A stretch of DNA of 8,332 nt, from the NCBI GenBank assembly GCA_947629855.1, contig CANRFI010000045.1, positions 1-8,332 on the forward strand, given 5' to 3'. A model generated the notes under the pieces. The model worked only from the letters and a program-made list of their open reading frames with translations. It searched no databases and was not told the DNA's origin. Of this stretch, positions 1-6,362 are shown one piece after another. This stretch comes from an uncultured Clostridia bacterium. Lineage in GTDB: Bacteria > Bacillota_A > Clostridia > TANB77 > CAG-508. Numbering within the stretch: position 1 is the stretch's first letter; the number at the start of each line of letters is the position of its first letter. The translations under genes and the position numbers were made by a program.

Positions 1-1
1 G

Positions 2-253
2 GAAAATAAAATGAGTCCATTTACAAAATGTTTATTAGATTTAGAAATAAAGTATAAAAAAGAAGGATTAGAAAAAGGTTTAGAAAAGGGATTAAAAAAA
101 GGATTAGAAAAAGGAAGAAAAGAAGGAATTAAGTCTAATATAATTTCAACAGCAAAAAAAATGCTACAAAAAAGAATGAAAATCTCAGAAATAGAAGAAA
201 TCACAGGACTATCAAAAGAAGAAATAGAAAAACTAGCAAAAGAGAATGCATAA
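2..253 (+). CDS. C-terminal part of a probable Rpn-family PD-(D/E)XK nuclease / transposase-related protein (5' partial)
   Basis: Seen: the frame is open from the left edge to a TAA at 251-253. An internal ATG at 11 would give 80 residues. From about residue 18 the protein is a lysine/glutamate helix built on repeated Gly-Leu-Glu-Lys units, followed by a segment resembling a short helix-turn-helix (KISEIEEITGLSKEEIEKL). Known: Rpn/PDDEXK_2 proteins of Clostridia commonly end in a run of (E/K)KG repeats and then an 'I.EIAEITGLS.EEI' tail, with the nuclease domain well upstream. Inference: this is the tail of such a protein, and the catalytic part lies outside the window. A complete 80-residue gene starting at 11 is possible, since a GGA sits at 1-3, but is less likely. 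The gene converges on the minus-strand gene and shares a terminator with it. Family assignment rests on the tail only. Confidence 0.6.
   Translation, partial: ENKMSPFTKCLLDLEIKYKKEGLEKGLEKGLKKGLEKGRKEGIKSNIISTAKKMLQKRMKISEIEEITGLSKEEIEKLAKENA
65..124 (+). repeat. Five tandem 12-base units encoding Gly-Leu-Glu-Lys
   Basis: Five consecutive 12-base units read GLEK, GLEK, GLKK, GLEK, GRKE, and then decay into GIKS. The first four start with a glycine codon followed by TTA and two Lys/Glu codons. The period is exactly four codons, so unit gain or loss keeps the reading frame. It lies within the Rpn-like tail. Confidence 0.8.
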
Positions 254-274
254 ACCTATCTATTAGCTAATACA

Positions 275-310
275 AAAATACTTCAGTTAAAATGATAACT
301 GAAGTATTTT
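275..310. terminator. Bidirectional intrinsic terminator between convergent genes
   Basis: A perfect 14-bp inverted repeat (275-288 with 297-310) extends to 15 bp if A289 and T296 pair, leaving a 6-base loop. The stem begins with AAAA and ends with TTTT, so each strand shows a T-run after the hairpin. It lies 21 bases after the stop of the upstream plus-strand gene and 5 bases before the stop of the minus-strand gene, and so can end transcription from both sides. The U-tract is better for minus-strand transcripts (TTTTTGTA) than for plus-strand ones. Confidence 0.8.
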
Positions 311-315
311 AAATA

Positions 316-1050
316 TTATTTATCGTTATTACCAAAATCAATATGAAAATCTCTTATAACAAGCTGATCATCAATTAATTGAAGAGAAATACTGATATTA
401 CCTACTACATTTTCTTCCACTTCTTCATTAATATCTTCAAAAGGTTCTGTAGGTTCAGTAGGCTGTGATTCATCAGATTCTGTTTTTACAATGTCAGAAG
501 TTAAAGTATAAAGTATATCATTATTATTTACTTTTGTTTTTTCTAAATTAGAAGAAACTAATTTACAATCTTGTAATAAATTATTTATAATAGGCTCGTC
601 TGAAGTTAAAGTATCATCTGGTATAAACTTTTCTTCCATTGCATCATATCTATAACCCTCTATCATAACAGCCTCAACAAATATATTTTCACTAATATTC
701 TCATCAAATAAATCATAGTAAGTAGTTAAAAAATCAGCATAGTCTATTTCTGAAGCATTAGTTTGATTTTTAATATATGCAAATGCATACCTAATTTTAT
801 TTTCATCATCTAATGCAATACTATAATCAGGAGCTGTATCACTACTTGCACATAAATAATTTAAAATATTATTATTTAAAAAGTTATTTTCAATATAATA
901 TGTTCCTGTTATTTGATTAAATTCAAAATCTTTTTCTGAATTATAATTTTTTAAAGATGTCAACAATAAAAAGAAAAATAAAACAATAATAAGACCGATT
1001 AACACAATTATCTCTAAATGTTTAGAGCAAAAATCATAAAATTTTTTCAT
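316..1050 (-). CDS. Unrecognised single-pass membrane protein with an acidic extracytoplasmic domain
   Basis: Seen: 244 residues. A short N-terminus with Lys2, Lys3 and Lys10 precedes one strong hydrophobic segment at about 14-33, then about 210 polar, mostly acidic residues. Residues 190-217 form a low-complexity linker rich in Glu, Pro and Thr with a QPTEPTEP stretch. The last 27 residues look like beta strands (NISISLQLIDDQLVIRDFHI). There is no lipobox, no catalytic motif and no sortase signal. Start: ATG at 1050-1048 with GGTGG 8 bases upstream on the minus strand. A TATAAT promoter lies just upstream. Inference: by the positive-inside rule the N-terminus is cytoplasmic and the large domain is outside. 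A role cannot be assigned. It is transcribed away from gdpP, so a shared function is not implied. It is a real gene by its RBS, promoter, terminator and lack of a competing frame. Confidence 0.8.
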   Translation of the reverse strand: MKKFYDFCSKHLEIIVLIGLIIVLFFFLLLTSLKNYNSEKDFEFNQITGTYYIENNFLNNNILNYLCASSDTAPDYSIALDDENKIRYAFAYIKNQTNASEIDYADFLTTYYDLFDENISENIFVEAVMIEGYRYDAMEEKFIPDDTLTSDEPIINNLLQDCKLVSSNLEKTKVNNNDILYTLTSDIVKTESDESQPTEPTEPFEDINEEVEENVVGNISISLQLIDDQLVIRDFHIDFGNNDK

Positions 1051-1082
1051 AAAAATACCACCTTATTTAATATTATGAATTT

Positions 1083-1111
1083 ATTATACTTGTTTGTAAT
1101 TAAATTTGCAA
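1083..1111 (-). promoter_or_regulatory. Sigma-A-like promoter of the minus-strand membrane protein gene
   Basis: On the minus strand the -10 is a perfect TATAAT (1088-1083) and the -35 is TTGCAA (1111-1106), separated by 17 bases. Transcription would start near 1076, about 25 bases before the start codon at 1050. Confidence 0.65.
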
Positions 1112-1159
1112 TAGAGAAATATTACAAAACTTGAAAAATTTTAATTACAGTTAATGTAA
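1092..1159. other. Cluster of four TTACA/TGTAA half-sites in the divergent promoter region (possible operator)
   Basis: TTTGTAAT (1093-1100) and ATTACAAA (1121-1128) form a perfect 8-bp inverted repeat with 20 bases between the arms, around the -35 of the minus-strand promoter. TTACA-N5-TGTAA (1145-1159) is a second dyad about 19 bases upstream of the gdpP -35. The DNA is AT-rich, so chance occurrence is possible. No regulator is identified. Confidence 0.25.
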
Positions 1160-1177
1160 ATCTTATCCTCATCAACA

Positions 1178-1206
1178 TTGACAAATTAAGCAAATGCTAG
1201 TAAAAT
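1178..1206 (+). promoter_or_regulatory. Sigma-A-like promoter of the gdpP-rplI-dnaB operon
   Basis: A perfect -35 TTGACA (1178-1183) is followed after 17 bases by -10 TAAAAT (1201-1206). Transcription would begin near 1213, about 26 bases before the gdpP ATG at 1239. A TATAAT at 1206-1211 overlaps, but its 22-base spacer makes it a poor partner for this -35. Confidence 0.65.
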
Positions 1207-1238
1207 ATAATAGAATAAAAATAATAAGGAGTCAAATA

Positions 1239-3245
1239 ATGCAAAATAATAATAGAAAAGTTTTAGATACAATAGTTTCTAAAACAAAAATATATTTAGC
1301 AATTATATTTATATTATTAGTTTTTATCTGTATAGAAAACAATTACATGATTATACCATCAATTCTTGTTTTCTTATTTATATTATTTTACACATATTAT
1401 ACAAATAATAAAAGAAAAAGCGAATTATCTGAAACATTGCAAGAATTAACATCAACAGTTGATTCAGCAGCAAAAACAAGTTTAATTAATTCACCTTTTC
1501 CATTAATCATACTAGAAGCAAACGGAAATATCGTATGGAAAAGTTCAAAATTTTCATCTGAATTCGCAAGTATTGATATTAATAATTACTTAGAAGAACT
1601 ATGTATAGACATAAAAAACGAAATAAGCAACAAACAAAAAAATGGTAATCAAGACATAATGAAGCAAATGGAAATCGGTAAAAAAACTTATAAAATAGTT
1701 GGTAAATATGCTAAAACAAAAAAGAACAAAAAAGATTATATGGTAATTTTGTATTTCATTGATGATACAGAAAATATAAAATTACAAAAGGAATATAAGG
1801 ATTCAAAATCTTGTGTAGCAATCATAATGGTAGATAATTATGAAGAAACAATGCAAAGGCTAGAAAGTGAAGAAAAACCACAAGCCATTGCAGAAATTGA
1901 TAAATACATTTACGAATGGGCAAATGAAACAAATGGTGTTCTAATAAAAACCGAAAAGGACAAGTATGTATATTTATTTGAGCAGAGATATTTAGAAAAA
2001 GTAAAAGAAGACAAATTTAGTATTTTAGACAAAATAAAAGAAATTGATATGAAAGAGAATGTTCAATTTACTTTAAGCATAGCCGTTTCTAATAATGGAA
2101 ATACAGATAAAGAAAAATATAAATCAGCACAAGATGCAATGGATATTGTTTTAGGACGTGGTGGAGATCAAGCAGTAATTCGTGAAAACGATATTTATAA
2201 ATTCTTTGGTGGTAAAGCAGAAGAAGTAGAAAAAAGAACCAAAGTAAAGGCAAGAGTAGTAGCACAAGCATTAGAAAATTTAATAAAAGAATCTAAAAAA
2301 GTAATGATAATGGGGCATAAAAATCCAGATATGGATGCTGTTGGAGCAGGTTTAGGAATATATAGATTAGCAAAAACACTAGAAAAAAATGCATATATTG
2401 TAATGGATACTTCTACTCCAAACTTAGATGCATTTAGAACCTCAATCGAAAAAGATGAAGAATATGAAGATGTAATTATAAATAAAGAAGTTGCTTTAGA
2501 AAATATTGATGAAGGAACTTTATTAGTAGTAGTTGATACACATAAATTAAGTTATGTAGAAGCACCAGAGTTAATAGAAAAAATAGATGAAATAGTAATT
2601 GTTGATCATCATAGAAGAAGTGAAGATTTTATTGAAAAAGCAACTCTTACATTCCAAGAAGTATATGCTTCATCAGCATCAGAATTAGTAACAGAACTTT
2701 TACAATATGTAAAAGAAAAAATAGAATTAAAAACGATAGAAGCAGAAAGCTTATATGCAGGAATTATGATGGATACAAAAAACTTTACTTTTAAAACAGG
2801 AGTAAGAACATTTGAAGCAGCAGCATACTTACGTAAATGCGGTGTAGATATTATTCGTGTAAAAAAATGGTTCCAAAGTGATTTGGAAAGTTTCAATAAA
2901 ATTGCGGAAATAGTAGGAAAAGCAGAAATTATTAATGATACAATAGCAATATCAACCTATGAAGAAGTAGCAAAAGATATTAATATTGTATGTGCCAAAG
3001 CAGCAGATGAACTCCTTACAATTAGTAATATAACAGCTTCCTTCGTAATAGGAAAACTAGAAGGTAAAGTATGTATTAGCGGACGTTCAATTGGAGACAT
3101 AAATGTTCAAATTATTCTAGAAAAATTAGGTGGCGGTGGCCATATAACACTTGCAGGAGCTCAAATAGAAGGAATAACAATCAAAGAAGCAAAAGAAGAG
3201 TTAATAAATAGAATTAATGAATATTTTTCAGAAATTGAAGGGTAA
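1239..3245 (+). CDS. gdpP: Cyclic-di-AMP phosphodiesterase GdpP (YybT type)
   Basis: Role (known family): membrane-bound DHH/DHHA1 enzyme that hydrolyses c-di-AMP to pApA, affecting potassium, osmotic and cell-wall homeostasis. Seen, numbered from Met at 1239 (668 aa; B. subtilis YybT is about 660): two membrane segments at about 18-34 and 37-55; a PAS-like region about 85-180 (FPLIILEANGNIVWKSS); a degenerate GGDEF domain about 190-325 lacking GGDEF itself but ending in the family's LGRGGDQ (305-311); then DHH motifs GHKNPDMDAVGA (H360, D364, D366), VVDTHK (D433), VDHH (D456-H458), MMDTKNF (D512), and the DHHA1 motif GGGGH (631-635). All expected metal ligands are present, so it should be active. 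Start: AAGGAG at 1226-1231, 7 bases before ATG 1239. The earlier in-frame ATG at 1194 lies between the -35 and -10 and has no RBS. First gene of an operon with rplI 43 bases on. Confidence 0.95.
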   Translation: MQNNNRKVLDTIVSKTKIYLAIIFILLVFICIENNYMIIPSILVFLFILFYTYYTNNKRKSELSETLQELTSTVDSAAKTSLINSPFPLIILEANGNIVWKSSKFSSEFASIDINNYLEELCIDIKNEISNKQKNGNQDIMKQMEIGKKTYKIVGKYAKTKKNKKDYMVILYFIDDTENIKLQKEYKDSKSCVAIIMVDNYEETMQRLESEEKPQAIAEIDKYIYEWANETNGVLIKTEKDKYVYLFEQRYLEKVKEDKFSILDKIKEIDMKENVQFTLSIAVSNNGNTDKEKYKSAQDAMDIVLGRGGDQAVIRENDIYKFFGGKAEEVEKRTKVKARVVAQALENLIKESKKVMIMGHKNPDMDAVGAGLGIYRLAKTLEKNAYIVMDTSTPNLDAFRTSIEKDEEYEDVIINKEVALENIDEGTLLVVVDTHKLSYVEAPELIEKIDEIVIVDHHRRSEDFIEKATLTFQEVYASSASELVTELLQYVKEKIELKTIEAESLYAGIMMDTKNFTFKTGVRTFEAAAYLRKCGVDIIRVKKWFQSDLESFNKIAEIVGKAEIINDTIAISTYEEVAKDINIVCAKAADELLTISNITASFVIGKLEGKVCISGRSIGDINVQIILEKLGGGGHITLAGAQIEGITIKEAKEELINRINEYFSEIEG

Positions 3246-3288
3246 TTAAATTATTAGTAAATAAAAATAAGAAAGGGAAGAATTTTAT

Positions 3289-3735
3289 ATGAAAGTAATT
3301 TTAAAAGCAGATATCAAAGGAGTAGGAAAAAAAGGAGAAGTAATAAATGCTTCAGATGGATATGCAAGAAACTTTTTATTTCCAAAACAATTAGCAGTAG
3401 AAGCAAATAATGAAAATATGCTTGAATTAAAAGCAAAACAAGACTCTGTAAAATATCAAAAAGGTCAAGAAAAAGAAAAAGCATTGCAAATTGCAGAAAA
3501 ACTATCAAAAATAATTCTAAAAATAAAAGTAAAATCTGGAGAAAATGGAAAAATATTTGGAGGAGTATCAGCAAAAGAAATTGCACAAGAACTTGAAAAT
3601 CAATATAAAATAGTAGTAGATAAAAAGAAAATAGATTTAAAAGAAACAATAAAAACATTAGGAATGCAAACAATTGAAATAAAGTTATTCGAAGGAGTAA
3701 TAGGAAAATTAAAAATAGATGTAATATCAGAATAA
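3289..3735 (+). CDS. rplI: 50S ribosomal protein L9
   Basis: Role (known family): binds domain V of 23S rRNA at the base of the L1 stalk and helps maintain reading frame. Seen: 148 residues, the usual bacterial length. The N-terminal rRNA-binding domain shows the family signature [18 protein letters not shown] followed by [18 protein letters not shown] long charged connecting helix runs over about residues 41-75, and the C-terminal domain carries [16 protein letters not shown] and [14 protein letters not shown]. It is intact, with no insertion. A purine-rich AAAGGGA (3272-3278) lies about 10 bases before the ATG. It sits 43 bases after gdpP and 15 bases before dnaB, so it is almost certainly co-transcribed with both. 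The same order (yybT-rplI-dnaC) occurs in B. subtilis. Confidence 0.97.
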   Translation: MKVILKADIKGVGKKGEVINASDGYARNFLFPKQLAVEANNENMLELKAKQDSVKYQKGQEKEKALQIAEKLSKIILKIKVKSGENGKIFGGVSAKEIAQELENQYKIVVDKKKIDLKETIKTLGMQTIEIKLFEGVIGKLKIDVISE

Positions 3736-3750
3736 AAGAGAGGTAGAAAA

Positions 3751-5085
3751 ATGGAAGTAGGAAAAGTGCCACCACACGACTTAGAAGCAGAACAAGCAAT
3801 AATTGGAAGTATGCTAACTGATAAAGATGCTGTAATTGCAAGTATAGAAGTATTAAAAGAAGAAGATTTTTATCGTGAAGATAACAAAGCTATATACTCT
3901 GCCATTTTAAATTTATATAACAGAGCAGAGCCAATTGATATTATCACAGTAAAATCTGAATTAGAATCAATGGGAAAATTCGACCAAGTTGGAGGATTAG
4001 AATATTTAGCAGGACTTCCAGAAAAAGTTCCTACTACAGCTAATACTAGTAAATACATTAAAATAGTAGAAGAAAAATCATTATTACGAAATCTAATTCA
4101 AACAGCAAATGAAATTATAGATTCAGGTTATGATCCAACAGAAGAAGTAGAAGATATAATGGAAAGTGCTGAAAAGAAAATTTTTAACATAATGCAAGGA
4201 AAAAATCAAAAAGGGGTTACAAAAGTTAAAGATGTTTTAGTTGATAGTTTTACTCAATTAGAGGAATTATATAATAAAAAACAACATATTACTGGTGTTC
4301 CATCAGGATTTTCTGAATTAGATTTTCGAACAGCAGGTTTTCAAAAATCAGATTTGGTATTAATTGCAGCAAGACCAGCTATGGGAAAATCAGCATTTGC
4401 TTTAAATATTGCAACATATGCAGCAGTAAAAGCAAAAGTACCAGTTGCTATATTTAGTTTAGAAATGTCAAAAGAACAATTAGTAAATAGAATGTTATGT
4501 AGTGAAGCAATGGTAGATAGTAATAAAATAAGAACAGGAAAATTAGAAGACCAAGACTGGTCAAAGTTAGCAGGAAGCATTGGTCCACTATCAGAAGCAG
4601 AAATTTACATAGATGATACACCAGGAATATCAGTAATGGAAATAAGAGCTAAATGTAGAAAACTAAAACTAGAAAAAAACATAGGAATGGTTGTAATTGA
4701 CTATTTACAATTAATACAAGGAAATAATAGAAGAAATGGAAGCCGTGAACAAGAAATATCAGAAATTAGCCGTTCCTTAAAAATGTTAGCAAAAGAAATT
4801 AATGTACCAGTAATTGCACTATCACAGTTATCAAGAGCAGTAGAACAAAGACAAGACCATAGGCCAATGCTATCAGACTTACGTGAATCTGGTGCAATAG
4901 AGCAAGATGCTGATATTGTAATGTTTTTATATAGAGATGACTATTACAATAAAGAGTCAAACAAAAAAGACATAGCAGAAGTAATAATTGCAAAGCACAG
5001 AGCAGGATCTTTAGGAACTGTAGATTTATTGTGGATGCCAAGTTACACAAAATTTGGAAATTGGGAAAAAAGATTTGATGATTAA
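3751..5085 (+). CDS. dnaB: Replicative DNA helicase DnaB (called DnaC in B. subtilis)
   Basis: Role (known family): hexameric 5'-3' helicase that unwinds DNA ahead of the fork and recruits DnaG primase. Seen: 444 residues, normal length. The helical N-terminal domain, about 5-110 (PPHDLEAEQAIIGSML...), is followed by a linker helix to about 150 and a RecA-like ATPase domain about 175-440. Walker A is ARPAMGKS (K213, S214). Walker B ends at D317 in VVIDYLQL. Further conserved motifs are ALSQLSR, LSDLRESGAIEQDAD (from D376) and AKHRAG (414-419). The family's usual AKQRNG is AKHRAG here, which is mild variation. There is no intein and no frame disruption. AGAGAGG (3737-3743) provides the RBS for the ATG at 3751. 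It is the last gene of the gdpP operon and is followed by a terminator. Confidence 0.97.
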   Translation: MEVGKVPPHDLEAEQAIIGSMLTDKDAVIASIEVLKEEDFYREDNKAIYSAILNLYNRAEPIDIITVKSELESMGKFDQVGGLEYLAGLPEKVPTTANTSKYIKIVEEKSLLRNLIQTANEIIDSGYDPTEEVEDIMESAEKKIFNIMQGKNQKGVTKVKDVLVDSFTQLEELYNKKQHITGVPSGFSELDFRTAGFQKSDLVLIAARPAMGKSAFALNIATYAAVKAKVPVAIFSLEMSKEQLVNRMLCSEAMVDSNKIRTGKLEDQDWSKLAGSIGPLSEAEIYIDDTPGISVMEIRAKCRKLKLEKNIGMVVIDYLQLIQGNNRRNGSREQEISEISRSLKMLAKEINVPVIALSQLSRAVEQRQDHRPMLSDLRESGAIEQDADIVMFLYRDDYYNKESNKKDIAEVIIAKHRAGSLGTVDLLWMPSYTKFGNWEKRFDD

Positions 5086-5104
5086 AATGTAAGTCATATA
5101 ATAG

Positions 5105-5154
5105 AAAGATGAATTGAAGCCTCAAAAGATAATGTGAAAAATTCATCTTTTTTT
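5105..5154 (+). terminator. Intrinsic terminator after dnaB
   Basis: An 11-bp perfect stem AAAGATGAATT (5105-5115) pairs with AATTCATCTTT (5140-5150) and runs into seven Ts (5148-5154). The loop is unusually long at 24 bases and may fold a small inner hairpin (TTGA-AGCC-TCAA, 5114-5125). The stem is AT-rich, so efficiency is uncertain. It separates the gdpP operon from tilS. Confidence 0.65.
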
Positions 5155-5197
5155 CATACTATGATACTTAAAAGTAAATAGGGAGGATAAGTTAAAA

Positions 5198-6229
5198 ATG
5201 CAAGACTTGGAAGAAAAAATAAAAAACACAATTGAGAAATATAATTTAATAAAAGAAGGAGAAAGAATAATTTTGGCTGTTTCAGGTGGACCAGATTCAA
5301 TGTGTATGCTAAATGTTTTTATTAATTTATTAAAAAACGATGAACTAAAAAATTGTAAAAAAACTCAGTCTAAAGTAGAAATGACATTTAAAATCATAGT
5401 TGCACACGTAAATCATATGATTCGTAAGGAAGCAGAAGATGATGAAAAATATGTAGAGGAATATTGTAAAAAAAATAAAATTGAATTTTATTCAAAAAGA
5501 ATAGATGTAAAAAATTTGGCTAATACTAATAAAATAGGACTAGAAGAAGCAGGAAGAAAAGTGCGATATGAATTTTTTAATGAAATTTTACTTAAAACAA
5601 ACGCAAATAAAATTGCAGTTGCACATAATAAAAATGATAAGGTTGAAACTGTTTTAATGAATGTATTAAGAGGAAGCGGTACACAAGGATTAAAAGGAAT
5701 TGAGCCACAAAGAGAAAATATAATCAGACCTTTAATTGAATGTGAAAGAAGTGAAATAGAACAATATTGTGAAAAAAATAATTTAAATCCCAAAATTGAT
5801 AAAACAAATCTAGAAGATATTTATCACAGAAATAAAATTAGAAATATTGTAATTCCGTATATTCAGAAGGAATTTAATCCTAATATAATAAAAACAATTG
5901 ACAGATTATCTAATATTGTAAGTAAAGAAGATGAATATATTGAAAAACAAACAGAAAAAGTTTATAAAGAGCTACTTATAGAAGAAAAACCAAAAGAAAT
6001 TATATTAAACTTAAAACAGTTTAATTCACAAGAAGTAGTAATAAAATCACGTTTAATAAGATATACTATAAAAAGGCTATTTGGTAGTATTCAAAATATT
6101 GAAAAGATACATATAGAGGATATAATAAAACTATGTAAAAACAATATTGGTAATAAATATTTAACACCAAACAAAAATGTTAAAATTTTTGTAAAAAATA
6201 ATAAAATTTATATAACAAATCAATCATAA
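5198..6229 (+). CDS. tilS: tRNA(Ile)-lysidine synthetase, short form
   Basis: Role (known family): ATP-dependent ligation of lysine to C34 of the CAU-anticodon tRNA-Ile, giving lysidine so that it reads AUA and is charged with isoleucine; cytosolic. Seen: 343 residues. The N-terminal PP-loop ATPase has SGGPDS (29-34), then HVNHMIRKEAEDDE, AHNKNDKVETVLMNVLRGSGTQGLKGI and RPLIECERSEIEQYC. Next come the conserved D-KTN-ED-YHRNKIRN-IP region and a helical CTD1-like segment that ends in IEDIIKLC...KNVKIFVKNNKIYI. The protein stops where longer Firmicutes homologues (about 460 residues) continue into the TilS C-terminal domain. The 130 bases after the stop do not encode it in an obvious shifted frame. 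AGGGAGG (5180-5186) lies about 11 bases before the ATG. A TATGAT at 5160-5165 could be a -10, but no good -35 is seen. AUA codons are common here, so the gene should be essential. Confidence 0.93.
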   Translation: MQDLEEKIKNTIEKYNLIKEGERIILAVSGGPDSMCMLNVFINLLKNDELKNCKKTQSKVEMTFKIIVAHVNHMIRKEAEDDEKYVEEYCKKNKIEFYSKRIDVKNLANTNKIGLEEAGRKVRYEFFNEILLKTNANKIAVAHNKNDKVETVLMNVLRGSGTQGLKGIEPQRENIIRPLIECERSEIEQYCEKNNLNPKIDKTNLEDIYHRNKIRNIVIPYIQKEFNPNIIKTIDRLSNIVSKEDEYIEKQTEKVYKELLIEEKPKEIILNLKQFNSQEVVIKSRLIRYTIKRLFGSIQNIEKIHIEDIIKLCKNNIGNKYLTPNKNVKIFVKNNKIYITNQS

Positions 6230-6233
6230 GTAT

Positions 6234-6258
6234 CCGTAGCAAAGCCGTAAAGTAAGCG
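6234..6258 (+). repeat. Short imperfect direct repeat in a less AT-rich patch after tilS
   Basis: CCGTAGCAAAG (6234-6244) is followed directly by CCGTAAAGTAAG (6245-6256): two copies with an 11-base offset. About 13 of the 28 bases at 6231-6258 are G or C, clearly above the surrounding intergenic DNA. No hairpin with a T-tract is formed, so it does not look like a terminator. Function unknown. Confidence 0.35.
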
Positions 6259-6290
6259 TTATTGTAACAAAAAAGACATATAAAAAAGTA

Positions 6291-6319
6291 TTGAAAAACT
6301 AAAAATTATATGTTATAAA
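6291..6319 (+). promoter_or_regulatory. Extended -10 promoter of ftsH
   Basis: The -35 TTGAAA (6291-6296), a 17-base spacer and -10 TATAAA (6314-6319) are preceded by TGT (6311-6313), which makes an extended -10 element. Transcription would start near 6326, giving a leader of about 37 bases. No CIRCE or CtsR heat-shock operator is seen between tilS and ftsH. Confidence 0.65.
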
Positions 6320-6362
6320 ATCATTATGAAATTATAAAAAACACACATGAGGAGGAATTATT

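Noticed and set aside
1051..1238. Riboswitch (for example a c-di-AMP ydaO type) upstream of gdpP
   Set aside because: The predicted leader is only about 26 bases and the region shows no suitable set of conserved stems.
2089..2896. Minus-strand frames opposite gdpP (2089-2271 and 2609-2896)
   Set aside because: They are shadows of the conserved DHH-containing frame, with no RBS and leucine/phenylalanine-rich meaningless translations.
3314..3841. A 175-residue open frame on the minus strand, very rich in Leu and Phe, opposite rplI and the start of dnaB
   Set aside because: It is antisense to two clear genes. Its composition is what the complement of A-rich Lys/Glu codons gives, and it has no RBS or domain.
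4799..5146. Minus-strand frame opposite the end of dnaB, extending into the terminator
   Set aside because: It overlaps conserved dnaB motifs and the terminator stem, and lacks a ribosome binding site.
6230..6362. Heat-shock operator (CIRCE or CtsR box) or a missing hpt remnant before ftsH
   Set aside because: Neither TTAGCACTC/GAGTGCTAA nor GGTCAAA repeats are present, and no frame encodes a phosphoribosyltransferase motif.
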